DNA of 64,000 nt from Isoetes taiwanensis (Eukaryota > Streptophyta > Lycopodiopsida > Isoetales > Isoetaceae). The notes under the pieces were generated by a model. That model was not told the origin of the DNA, ran no database searches, and was given only the letters and a program-made list of their open reading frames with translations. The DNA lies in contig JAJEKV010000010.1 in assembly GCA_021234155.1 (NCBI GenBank), positions 18,079,418-18,143,417 on the forward strand, in the 5' to 3' direction. This document shows positions 1 to 9,787 of the stretch, in pieces. The stretch's first letter is position 1, and each line of letters opens with the position of its first letter. The translations under genes were made by a program, and so were the position numbers.

Positions 1-316
1 CCACAATGAATAAAACCTTAACGGCACAAATAAAGACAGCTTCAAAAGCCGGAACCCAACCCAAGAATGCAAACACAAAGTAGAAGTCTAGAAATCTAGA
101 AGTTTCTTACCACTTTCTTAAAGAAATCTAGAAGTTTCTTACCACAGACCCATGGTTCCATTACATCATCATGGAGCCTTGCAATAATCCAGTTCCCCTA
201 CGTCAAGGCAAGTGGGTCTGCCTTCCGGCAGTTTTTCTGTCCATTCAAAACAAGAATGGCAAATAGCTATGCCAAAACCTGTAGAATCAGGTTACCTTGC
301 CTTGACGTCGTGGAGC
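1..316. other. AT-rich DNA, no gene recognised
   Basis: No coding region, RNA gene or mobile-element end is recognisable. A short direct repeat (AGAAATCTAGAAGTTTCTTACCA type) occurs at about 89-111 and 121-144. Short open frames here lack any recognisable motif. Confidence 0.5.
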
Positions 317-393
317 GGCATTCTTGCCAGCCCCCTGACCTGCAGAATCCGGCGCTCCCGGATTCTGCAGGTCAGGGGGCTGGCAAGAATGCC
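317..393. repeat. Perfect 36-bp inverted repeat with 5-nt loop
   Basis: Bases 317-352 are exactly the reverse complement of 358-393, separated by CGCTC (353-357). The arms start GGCATTCTTGCC and end at CAGAATCCGG. A perfect 36-bp stem is far beyond chance. It could be a MITE-like foldback element, a cruciform, or a small-RNA hairpin if transcribed. No target-site duplication is obvious next to it. The perfect match implies recent origin or conversion between the arms. Confidence 0.95.
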
Positions 394-1424
394 CTCCCCC
401 TTCCCGTTCCACATAACAACACAACATATGCGGAAATGTGCCATGCTAAGAATGCTTGATATACCATGCTAAGAAATGCTTGATATGCCATTACAGCAGC
501 ATCAATGCTGATGCCAGTCATGTGAAGATCTGATCAGGAACAAACTTTGAAAGTCATTATGATCTAAGATTTGCAGATTCTGATGGCTGGGCATCACTTT
601 GTGCCCTCACAGAAGAAATGAAATCTTGAATTGGATGTGTGTTGGGAAGCAGAGAATCAGTTGACACGTCGTCTTGTGCAAGGCCCAATCTTAATATCAA
701 TGATCACCTGTTGCATGTGGGGAAACAGATCAGAAAGCCTCAAATATAACTCCAAAAATAGTGCATGCAATGCGCTAGCTTAGTATGAGTGCATTTTCAA
801 GCTGCGCACGTTTAAATCAATACTACTAAAGTATGCAGATACTTGCAACAGCACATGGAAGGATTGGGGAACAGTTTGATGCGCGCATTTTAAAAACCCA
901 ACCCAACCCACAACTGAGAAAACTTCCATATCTGAAAAGCGCCTTTCCAAATTCGTCTTTAGCACATGCTGCAATTTGTGGAATCTGTTGGAGCTTGTTC
1001 AATTATTCCATTCCCACTGTAAAAGGCCTCCCCTGCAAGTAAACATATCAGGAGAATGTTCTAAGTCAAAACAACAAGCACAATCTATAAGGGAATCGTA
1101 AATTATCTGGAAGTTAAAGCAGAGTGCCTACAGAGCTTTAGATTCTGCTAATAGGAGACAAAACAGCAAGTGACTTCGACAATGAATCCGCAGCTCTGTC
1201 GGTTTAAAAACGGTCCCCTAAGTATGCAGCCGTGTAACAGAGGTAGTCCTGCTTTTTTTCCTGCAACAGATGCAACCAAACCTGGCCGTCATCTTCAAGG
1301 GCCACAAAAAACCTCAAAAGATTGCCTCCTTGGATCAACCTAGGTCTCAGCGGCCAATACAGCTAAATCTGGCAGCATGAGAGTGTTAAGCATTCCGGAA
1401 TGTCAGAACCAGAAATAAAAGTAC
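394..1424. other. Intergenic stretch, no gene recognised
   Basis: Only short open frames without family motifs are present on either strand. I see no splice-bounded exon, tRNA or transposon end here. Confidence 0.4.
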
Positions 1425-1500
1425 TCCTGTGCGGTGCATGGAGTGGTCGACAGTGAGCCCACGATCGTCTGGGAGCGGTAGATTCGAGCCCCACTCCGCC
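1425..1500 (+). other. Possible tRNA-derived (SINE-like) fragment
   Basis: The stretch GATTCGAGCCCCACTCCGCC (about 1481-1500) resembles the T-arm/acceptor end of a tRNA, with a box-B-like core GATTCGAGCC. A weak box-A-like segment (GCATGGAGTGGT) lies about 40 nt upstream. A similar tRNA-like piece occurs near 11340. The fold is incomplete, so this is more likely a SINE head or tRNA relic than a tRNA gene. Confidence 0.25.
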
Positions 1501-1762
1501 ATACCTGATCGTCATGGCTTCCCTGAAGCGGGATTGAAGCTTTTGAGATGCCACCTCATCAAGTGCGTGCAAACGTGCAATGCTTGAATAATTTTTGAAT
1601 ATTTTTTTTTTTTAAAGGGGAAACAATATGACATGGTGACACCTCTTAAGTTGGCATTTATTTCAGTGACTTTTAACCAACGGCTAAGATTAAATCTTAA
1701 GATCCAACGGCTCAGCTCAAAAGCCCCAAATAAGGGTGGCTCTATCTGGGCCGTCAATCTTG

Positions 1763-1885
1763 CACATTCAACGGCTGAGATCAATCTCTACATAACAAGG
1801 GGGCTTAGATAACGACGAGGTGGTTACATTAGGACCGTTGATTTCACATTCAACGGTTGTGATCAATCTCTATATAACAAGGGGG
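1763..1885. repeat. Direct repeat pair, about 41 bp
   Basis: Two copies of CACATTCAACGG...GATCAATCTCTA(C/T)ATAACAAGGGGG lie at 1763-1803 and 1845-1885, 82 bp apart start to start. The motif family CAACGGCTGAGAT also appears more loosely at 1678-1715. A related arrangement (GACGGCCCTGAGATG, TATATA runs, TGTACTATGAA) is seen at 13470-13700, so this may be part of a dispersed repeat that precedes TATA-like runs. Confidence 0.6.
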
Positions 1886-1959
1886 GTGCTTAAGTAATTG
1901 TATATATATAACAGACAAGTGTTTGTACTATGAAGGACTGCATGAAGTCGAGCCTGCAA

Positions 1960-2520
1960 AATGTGGAAGATTCCGCTAGATTTTTAAGGTTCTAGATTCC
2001 CAAAGACTATTCCAAGATTCGCATACATTCTCCAATATTCTATGTACATTCTTCTAGATTCATTCAGATTTTATAAAGATTCCCCTAGAAATCACTATAT
2101 TCTCAAAGACATTATGACGATTCCCTTGGATTCCCCTAGATTCTCAAAGATTTTCCATAGATCCCCATAGATTCCCTAAGATTCTCTTGAGATTTCCCTG
2201 AATTCTCAGAGATTGTGCCAAGATTCAACTAGATTCCCCACGATTCTATATAGGTTCTCTTGGATTCCATAGGGATTCCCCTAGATAGATTTCCATAGAT
2301 TCCCAAAGATACTTTCAAAGATTCTCCAAGAGTCCATATATTCTCCAAGATTCCGTAAACATTTCCTCAGATTCCTACATAGATTACAAAGGTTATCCCA
2401 AGATTCCTCGAGATTCTATGTAGATTCTCCTAGAACTTTTAGTTCCTGAAGATTCCTTAGGCTCTCCAAGATTCCACAACGTTCCCCTAGATTCTCAAAT
2501 ATTTTATGGAGATCCTTAGG
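1960..2520 (+). repeat. Degenerate AGATTC minisatellite
   Basis: For about 560 bp the sequence is built from variants of (T)AGATTCYC spaced every 10-18 bases (AGATTCCCCTAGATTCTCAAAG and similar). Units have diverged by substitutions and indels, so this is an old satellite. No open frame of note crosses it. Confidence 0.8.
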
Positions 2521-4155
2521 GCCGTTGAGCGCCTGGAGGTTCACATTGTTTGGCCTTGTGGTCTCGCGACTAGGGAATGGTTTTTCTTTTATATTGGTTG
2601 GATATTGGTTGCGACGGCAAATAGCGTATAAGTTCATTCAATTGGCCTGCATTTCTATTCGTTGCACCATTGGAAGTGGCAACTTTGTTTTAGACACGAA
2701 AACTCAGGTCACTAATTTGGCATAAAATAGGGAATATTCCTACATCAAGGACCACAAATAAAATATGCAAATAGACTAGTAAAGTACGCAAATAACTAAT
2801 CTAAGTTCTTCTCGTCTCGATATATAACGACAAAGAGACTTTATAAGTGTCATTGCAAGGTAGGACAATGTTGAACACAATAGCTTTAATAAAAGAGTGT
2901 TCTATGCGCAAAGTTTGTTAGCACAAAGTTTGTTGGTTTTAGTTTTTGAGCATATGGAGAGTACTCTAACAGAAAAGATTTTGAGACGACATATGATATG
3001 CTTGAGGATATTTATGCCATGATGTTTGTATGGGCGTTCTTTTATGCATGTCTTTTGACTCTCTTAAGCCATGCAAATACGTCCATTGGTATGGGCAATA
3101 AATCAATGCAGTTGCATTTACAGGTAGTTGCTTTTATTGAACAATTTGTAAAAGAAGTTGCATCAACATGGAGACGCAGAGATTATTATCGTAAATTATG
3201 ATGTGTCAAGATGTTTAATGAACATCAAGAGCTCTACATTCCTAGGTCACAAGCAAGTATGGAGGTTTAAAATTTAACTTATAAATGCATACTGCAGGCA
3301 ACCCACAGTGCAAAAGCTCCTTTTTTATGTTTTGTATATCAAAAATCTCTGCAACTATTTCTAGTATTCAAATGCTTGTGTACTTAATAGTTTAAAAGGT
3401 TGATGACCTCCTTAGCATGTTTGTGGGCTTTTCTCACATTCCCTGTCTTAAATCAAACTCAAAGTGAGAGATTGTTTTAAGTGTACAAAAATGAAAATCT
3501 AAAGCAAATGAGACCGTTGGCATGCAGGCCTCAAAGGTCTAAATAAAGAATAACTACTTAATAAGTATCACAAGGACTTTCCAAGTGGGTTGAAAGCTTC
3601 AAGTGAAGGGAGCTTCAATTGAGGGTTATCTTCTCATCTATTTCAGGGTAATAAACACAATGTTCACAATCATAAACAGCAACCACAATAGACATTTGCA
3701 GTCTATTTGTTAACAGACTTGCTTACATTTGCAACTGTATAGAGAGATAAAGTCTCAGATTTTTTATAGCTCACATAAAAGTTGCATCATCAAAATTGCA
3801 TGTCACACGTACAAACTATAGGGCTTAGTTTCTAGTCATGATAATAATAATAGGTTAAGACTATAACATGCTTTCATTGGCTCCTTTGAGCTGGCCTTTC
3901 TAAGGCTACAATCACTTCTGCTCATTGCAACACTGGCAACAGATACTGTTCCCCCATTTTTATCCAGTAATTGTATTACACCTAATCATTCTAAATGCCA
4001 AAAGATCTGATGAGCAAAAAGAACATCCTACCCACTGAAAAATTGTAGATGCTGTCATGCTTCTTTTATTTGGGCTTCAGTTGACAGCTTCATAAAAATT
4101 ATCATTCAATTGCATGTCCTGGACGTCGATGATGATGACAACTTTACAGCAACAG
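2521..4155. other. AT-rich intergenic DNA, no gene recognised
   Basis: A 67-codon open frame at 2998-3201 (plus) has a hydrophobic segment near its start but no family motif, intron boundary or supporting context, so I do not call it a gene. The rest holds only short frames. The 3' end of the GT14 remnant begins at 4156. Confidence 0.4.
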
Positions 4156-5025
4156 TCATTCTGATGGCATGCCTTTCATCCCTATATTCCATGTCATATT
4201 TGGCAAAATCCTAAGCAACAAATCACATGTCTCAGGATGGAACTTTCGTGCAAAGAGAAAGCATGGACGCCGAACACCATTCCATATGCAGGGTACAAAA
4301 CTGACCACTTTCTGCTTCATACAGTCAAGGCGAAGATTATCTTATTATTGTCACAAGGCAAGATATTGATTATTAAGTGATTGGTGCATCTCAAAAGATT
4401 AACTGACAAATGCATAACTCCTACAACTAACAAACATTATCAGCAAAGTTTTGGAGGCTTAATTTAAGAATATGCCAGTTTTCCTTCTCTTCTGAAAATA
4501 CATTTTACCATGCTGTAACTTTTTCTATGATGGTGGCTGCAGAATCGTAGCATCGTGGATGGACAACGTCCAAAAGTAAACATGGATGACATTACAGGAG
4601 AACATCATACCTGAGCATTACTTGTCACATGCTCATATTCATCAATCATCTGCAAGACATCAAACAGGTTAGTATTGAAGCAAAAGAAGAACACCAAAAG
4701 AATCTGCAGTCCTAACAACCTGAAGCTTTCTCAAGCTTGCAATACTTGTGTCCTTCTGTTCGTAAGTTTTAGGGTGCCACTTCCGTTCTGACCAATCCAC
4801 ATGAGTAACAGTCCAATTTGACAGACCACCTGGGTCCATGATCTGCCACAAATATAATGTGTTCCTATCAATCAAGGAGATCGGCTAATATGCTTCCATG
4901 TCAAGCATGGGATCTGTCACATACGTATCAGAAAGTAACACAAAGAATCCATTGGACGGATCGAGCAGGGCTCGAGTGAGTAGCCTTCTCTCCGCATCTA
5001 CCATGTTCATATTCGCCCAGCTTAC
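4156..5025 (-). pseudogene. GT14/DUF266 (Core-2/I-branching-like) glycosyltransferase remnant
   Basis: Four splice-bounded pieces read on the minus strand. Exon 5025-4925 encodes VSWANMNMVDAERRLL through NGFFVLLSDT. Exon 4842-4720 encodes DPGGLSNWTVTHVDWSE and HPKTYEQKD. Exon 4649-4611 encodes MIDEYEHVTSNAQ. Last exon 4311-4156 encodes CIWNGVRRPCFLFARKFHPE and ends in TGA. All have AG/GT borders, and they match in order the C-terminal half of plant DUF266 (Pfam Branch) proteins, Golgi type II membrane glycosyltransferases of about 400 residues. The N-terminal half (membrane anchor, FLTRGPLP-type motif) and the 80-100 residues normally between SDT and DPGG (DDPGPYGRGRY-type region) are missing. 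The phases of the first two pieces do not match across the 82-nt gap, so a middle exon is lost. I therefore call a gene fragment, possibly captured by a transposon together with its invertase neighbour. Confidence 0.85.
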
Positions 5026-5714
5026 CTGCAAATATTGTGTCAGTTCGGGTTATTATTAAATGGTGGCAAAGCACCCAAACAACAGAACGCCGAAACAAAT
5101 ATGGCAAATACACTAAGGGGAATGGGTTGTTTCATACTGTGAACACAGCGTTGAAATACCATGGCATATTTAATAGAACCTGCTTCATTACATGATCATC
5201 CATTAGAATCAATGAAAGAAAAACATCTGCAATAAAAACAGAGCATATATTGCATATCCAGTCCGAAAACACGGATAAAAGCAGAGTAAATTTGGCATTT
5301 GACCACAAAACAAAGCAAAATTTTGACTTTGAAGGACTCACATGCTTTGAAACTATCTCAGAATACTTGTCCTTGCATCGTAAAATTTCTGAATTCCTTG
5401 TTTCATAAACCAGCAAAGTCTTTAAAATCTCTAACTTGCACAAATGCATTAAAGCTCGAGGGCTAAAACCAAGCAGACAGAAGCATGTGCAGCTCTATCT
5501 CATCGTCCTCCCATGCCATTTTTTTGGAATTGACTCGGCTTCTTCATCTGTTAGAGAGGAAAACTTGAGCAGTAAAGATAAATCTTGGTCTTTTATAAAG
5601 CTTGATGACGAAATTGTATCAGATGATGAAGCTTGCCTGGCCAGAAGCAGAATCCACAATTACATTGCATAATTTCTAACTTAAGATGGACACGAAATCC
5701 ACAGATTTTTGTCT
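5026..5714. other. Spacer between the two gene remnants
   Basis: No further GT14 or invertase exon could be recognised. A 105-codon minus frame (5132-5449) and a 78-codon plus frame (5436-5672) show no family motifs. Confidence 0.4.
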
Positions 5715-6062
5715 AATGTATCAAAACGTTCTGCAAGATACAGGCTAAGTATGAGTTTCATACCGCCTTGGCAATCAGGCATATCGGCCAGAGTATGATC
5801 TCCGGTGGATTTGTTGTAAGCACGAAGAAGAATGATCCACCAAAATTCTGAAACAACAGGGGGCAACTCTTCCAATAGCACTTTCTCCAAAGTCAGTCAT
5901 CAGAGTATCAATCTTCCTTACCGGATCATGCAACACCTTAAAACTTGCGGGCATGGCACCTTCCCCCAGAGTAAAATTATCAATCCGTTTTTCACAAGCT
6001 TGAAGTCTGAGAGCTTTGAGCAAGAAATTCTTCACAATTTCATGCTCTCCATTCATCAAGAA
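5715..6062 (-). pseudogene. Alkaline/neutral invertase (GH100) fragment, frameshifted
   Basis: Minus-strand reading gives [19 protein letters not shown], then [19 protein letters not shown], then [12 protein letters not shown]; after a frame change it continues [16 protein letters not shown] and [16 protein letters not shown]. In this order these are the hallmark central blocks of plant alkaline/neutral invertases, enzymes of about 550-650 residues that hydrolyse sucrose in cytosol or organelles. The frame breaks in a run of five G (plus strand, 5859-5863) where four would keep RVAP and FWWI in one frame. After RFDT the family sequence stops, and no other invertase exon is seen upstream or downstream. 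It is an isolated roughly 115-residue piece, on the same strand as the GT14 remnant. Confidence 0.85.
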
Positions 6063-6369
6063 TCGAATGCAGTGGGGACAAAATCCCTAACAAAAAACTG
6101 AACCCTTACAAAGCATTCAAAGCATATCTGCGTAGATGTTCCCAAGCATCGGCAATCATAGGATGGGGTTCGAAAGCATGGTTGCTAGAGCGTGGCGTTC
6201 CAGGCAACGATCTGATACTGGGCGATAATAATACACTCTGAGCTTTTCACCATTTCAAGCCTTGCTGGCCTTGGCGACATCATTGGAGATGCTAACTCGC
6301 TAGAATGCACAGAATGACCAGTGGCGGCCGAGCAAGAAGAGCAGCAAAAAATCCCCTAGAAGTTTCGTA
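6063..6369. other. Spacer upstream of the recombinase element
   Basis: No gene recognised. A minus-strand open frame through 6292-6756 is only the complement of the palindrome and first exon of the recombinase gene. Confidence 0.4.
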
Positions 6370-6483
6370 TGGGGGAAGGGTAGTTGGGACCACTTTCCGG
6401 GTTGCCGGTGGGGTCCCGCGACCGGCGGTAGCCGGGAGCGGGTCACCGGCAACCGGAAAGTGGGACCAACTCCCCTTCCCCCA
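6370..6483. repeat. 114-bp near-perfect GC-rich palindrome
   Basis: Bases about 6370-6410 (GGGGGAAGGG...GTTGCCGGTG) pair with 6444-6483 (CACCGGCAACC...CCCCTTCCCCC). The intervening CCCGCGACCGGC-GGTA-GCCGGGAGCGGG pairs with itself, so the whole stretch folds into one long hairpin with a few mismatches. It is much more GC-rich than its surroundings and lies 80 bp before the recombinase start codon. Confidence 0.9.
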
Positions 6484-6499
6484 CAATATTGAAATAGGG
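6483..6499 (+). repeat. 17-bp inverted repeat, left copy
   Basis: ACAATATTGAAATAGGG here is exactly complementary to CCCTATTTCAATATTGT at 9599-9615. Inside both copies there is an A/T homopolymer-rich stretch. The pair encloses the recombinase gene and is a candidate terminal or sub-terminal inverted repeat of a mobile element. Confidence 0.8.
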
Positions 6500-6562
6500 G
6501 AGAGTTTTTTTTTTGTCCCCCTTTTGCCGTTTTTTTTTTCTTGGCTTCCTCCTCTCTGCGCC

Positions 6563-9140
6563 ATGATTCCGGCGAGGTGCCAGGGCAGACCTCCGCGAGC
6601 GCCATCGAGCCAAGCTACAAGAATGAAGGCGCTTGCTCGGCGGAAGCGTTTTGAAGACAGATTTTGTTTTTTTGTGACTTTTATGAAGATTTTTGTGTCT
6701 ATAGGGTTTTTTGTTGCTGATTCTTCGTCAGTAGCTGTAGCAGAAGCTAATATCACCGAAGTTGGAGTCGAAAAGACAAATGTGGAAGGTTCTTTTTGTA
6801 GATTCTTGAAGTTTTGATGATTTTTTTATTTTTTAACTGTTTTTGTTCTGTTTGCAGGTTTAGGGAATGATATTATGTTGATTCCGGCGAGTAGTTCTTC
6901 GCAAGAATGTTCTGTACCTTGTATAGATTCTGAAAGTAAGTTTTAGGGTGTAGGTTTTGTTTTTTTTTTTTGCATGCAAGTCTTTAATGCATTTTTATTG
7001 TTGCAGATGCTTCTGGAGGTTCAGGATTTGGTGTAAATGATGGTTTCACTTCCGAACAACTCGGTTTTGGAGGTAATCCTACAATGCATGTTTGTTTTTT
7101 TGAATGCATGTCTAATCTTTTGTTGTTGTAGACGGCTGTGGAGTCAGTAATATTGTAGCAGACGAGATTCAAGTTGTTGCAGACGAGATTCAAGTTGTCA
7201 AAGGTTAGTTGTTTCTTTATTAGTAGCTTGAATATTTTTAGTTAGTTAGTAAAGCGTTTTAATATTGTTTTGCAGATGCATCTGTAGTTGGTGATGACCC
7301 TTGTTTTAGTCTTGGCATTCCTTTTGACGAATCCTTGAAGGATGGCAGTCCAGTTTTAACATGTGAGGGTGTTGCTGATGGGAAGACCTTGAGTACAGAT
7401 GATGGAAAGAATACTGAAATAGGGGTGACTTTTAATGACGAAGAAATGACAGTTGGATTGATGGAGAGTAATAATAGCATGGATATAAGTAATATTTGCT
7501 CTGATCGACGTCGCGGAAAGAAACCATTGAAGACTGGGGGATTTGTTGATCTAGATCCAGAACTTGTTAGCAGGGTCAGTAATGCTTTTGAGAATCCATT
7601 GGAAGTTAAGGATGAATGGGTGCGGGGAAGATTTGATGCATGGCGGATGCACGTGGGAAAGCCAATTGATGTGAAGATTGAAGACATGGAATTGAATAAT
7701 CTTGCTGACAATTTAGAAGAGTTCATGCTATGTGTGCGTCGAATTGATGGGAAGCCTTATCCGCCAGACACGTAAGTATCCTATTTATTTTTCTTTATTT
7801 GTTTGTTTACTTTTATTTATTCTAACATCTTTTCTGTTGTGCAGGTTGCAGAATTTATTTCGTGGTTTTAACAGAATCTTACGTCGTGCACAAGATGCTA
7901 GAGTTATGAATACGCGTATTGAAGAGAGACCGATTGACATTTATAAGGATGTCAGGTTTATGAAGGCACGTAAGGCTGTGGAGATTGCAATGGAAAATTC
8001 TGTCGCAGGTGGCTTTACTCCAAAGCGGAAGAAGTCAGATATATTGAGTAGGGAGGACCAGTCGAGGATTCTGCTGCATCCTGCGCATCAGGTTACCACG
8101 AACTTGGGTCTTCAGAAGAGGTTCGCCTTTTATTGTATGTCACATTTTTTGATTCGTGGGGGAAAGGAGTTGTGTAAGGTCAGAGATTTTCAGTTCTTTG
8201 TTGGAAGGGATTTTGTGAATGAGTACTTAGAGTATTGTGAGACGACTAGCAAGAATTGGCATGGCGGCTTCAACAAATGCAAACCTGAAGATTTCAGGGA
8301 GCCCGTAAGATGTTATGACCGTGATGTCATAGATTGTTGGAGGCAGTTAGAGTTCCATCTTCCAAAGTACGAGGTGCAGGATAAGTATGGTGGCAGATTT
8401 GTGTTTTTACAGGCAATTAATCGCCCAAGAAGAGATGTTTGGTATAATACAAATCACGTCTCATGGAAAACCATTGGGACTTGGATGAAGGATATGGTTG
8501 AAATCTGTGGGATTGAAGGAAACTTTACTAACAAGAGTTGTAGGAGCACTGCAATTACGCAGATGGCGGTATCAGGTGTGCCCATTGAAGTTGGTATGAG
8601 GATCACAGGTCATAAGAGTGCTGAAGCGTATCAGCGGTACGATCAAAGTGGAGTTGTTGCAAAAGCTTCGGCTATGGATGTGCTGAATTCTGGTAAGACA
8701 TATGGCGAGTCTTTTCATAATAATGTTAAGAATTTGAATGCTGGATTATCTGGGAATTCGGAGAAGGCAGCTCGTTTGTGTTCGTCATTTGGAAGTCAGC
8801 CTCTGCATGATATATCCAACACTGCGCAGGCTGTTAGTACAGGTTTTGGTAGTGTTGTGCCAGTGCCAGTTGAGATAGACGATGGATATATGAATGATTT
8901 GGATATGGTGCTGAAAGAAAAACCCGGTTTGAAGAAATACTTTCGTGATCCTATAGAAAATGTTGGTGCAGCTGGAGGCGTTACAATTTCAGGTAATAAG
9001 ATTGAGAGCATTGTTATTCATGTTGGAACTTTAAATGAGGCTGGCTCTGTTATAAAATCACTGTGAGTATTTTCTTTAAATTTGTTAGTTTAGTTCTAAT
9101 TTTCCTATTTTAATTGTTTGTTGTTGTTTGCAGGAAGTGA
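6563..9140 (+). CDS. Crypton/KIAA1958-like tyrosine recombinase, 7 exons
   Basis: Spliced exons 6563-6788, 6858-6935, 7007-7072, 7132-7203, 7276-7771, 7845-9062 and 9134-9140 give an unbroken 720-residue frame; all six introns are 60-80 nt with GT-AG ends. The first four introns are phase 1, so exons 2-4 (78, 66, 72 nt) are symmetric mini-exons. The N-terminus is Ser/acidic and looks disordered. About residues 250-350 hold the SAM-like core-binding region, ending YPPDTLQNLFRGFNRILR as in KIAA1958/ZMYM-type proteins. The catalytic domain shows Arg 417 in FLIRGGKEL, KSCR (Lys 543, Arg 546) where HxxR is usual, His 569 in ITGHKSAE, and Tyr 578 nine residues later, the likely nucleophile. Such enzymes cut and rejoin DNA and mobilise Cryptons. 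The ATG at 6563 was chosen because it follows the palindrome and is in frame; upstream in-frame ATGs (from 6305) exist. It could be an active transposon or a domesticated gene. Confidence 0.85.
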
Positions 9141-9470
9141 AGTGCTGAATCTGCTGGATCTGCTGAATCTGCTGAACAATGTGTTGAATCTGCTGAATTG
9201 CTGAGTCTGTTTAATCTGTTGAAAACTTTGATCTTTGAGTAATGGAAACTGTTGAAAACTTTGATCAGTAATGGAAACTTTGAGTAAGTTGAAACTGTGA
9301 ACTTGTAACTGGAAACTGTGAACTTGTTTTGAGTAATGGAAACTTTGAGTAATGGAAACTTTGATCTCTGAGTAATGGAAACTGTGAACTTGTTTTTTAA
9401 TGATTGAGTAATGTGAATTTGTGAACTTTGAATTTGTGAATTTAGAACTAAAAAATATGAACTAAAAAAA
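9141..9470 (+). repeat. Tandem simple repeats in the recombinase 3' region
   Basis: Directly after the stop the sequence repeats AATCTGCTG (9146-9215) and then units like GAGTAATGGAAACTTTGA and GTGAACTTG (9236-9430). It is probably 3' UTR or flanking DNA that expanded by slippage. No continuing open frame. Confidence 0.7.
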
Positions 9471-9490
9471 AAAGAACTAAAAATTCTTAA

Positions 9491-9536
9491 GGTGACTGGT
9501 TCAGCCAGTCACCCGGAATCAGGGTACCCGACTGAC
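9491..9536. repeat. Small nested hairpins downstream of recombinase
   Basis: GGTGACTGG (9491-9499) pairs exactly with CCAGTCACC (9505-9513) across 5 nt. Next to it CCCGGAAT...ATTCCGGG forms a second stem. They lie just inside the right 17-bp inverted repeat. Confidence 0.7.
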
Positions 9537-9598
9537 ATTCCGGGTTATTGGGAGTGACACGTGGCACCATAAGAATGCACGAATATAAAAAAAGTCGA

Positions 9599-9615
9599 CC
9601 CTATTTCAATATTGT
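9599..9615 (-). repeat. 17-bp inverted repeat, right copy
   Basis: Exact complement of 6483-6499. See the left copy. Located about 460 bp after the recombinase stop codon. Confidence 0.8.
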
Positions 9616-9652
9616 ATCCCCTTTTTCTTTGCTGCTATGCTATCAGCATCGA

Positions 9653-9700
9653 CAAAACCTCTTTGCCGCCCTAGCCACAAAACCTCTTTGCCGCCCTAGC
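9653..9700 (+). repeat. 24-bp tandem duplication
   Basis: ACAAAACCTCTTTGCCGCCC followed by TAGC is present twice in direct succession, at 9653-9676 and 9677-9700. Confidence 0.85.
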
Positions 9701-9717
9701 CTTTAAATCTAACAGTG

Positions 9718-9787
9718 AAACCATCATTCAATTAAGTTGGGATTATGTCGTAATTTTGGGACAAATTTTATAATGCATGTTTTTAGT
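9718..9787 (+). repeat. Dispersed repeat shared with 59441-59510
   Basis: The stretch beginning AAACCATCATTCAATTAA and running through GGGATTATGTC and AATTTTGGGA is nearly identical to 59441-59510. Both copies start abruptly after unrelated sequence, suggesting the end of a dispersed element. Confidence 0.75.

Noticed and set aside
6292-6756. 154-codon minus-strand frame over the recombinase start
   Set aside because: It is the complement of the GC-rich palindrome and first exon; no family motif and no context.
7259-7726. 155-codon minus-strand frame
   Set aside because: Exact shadow of recombinase exon 5, which has splice borders and domain motifs on the plus strand.
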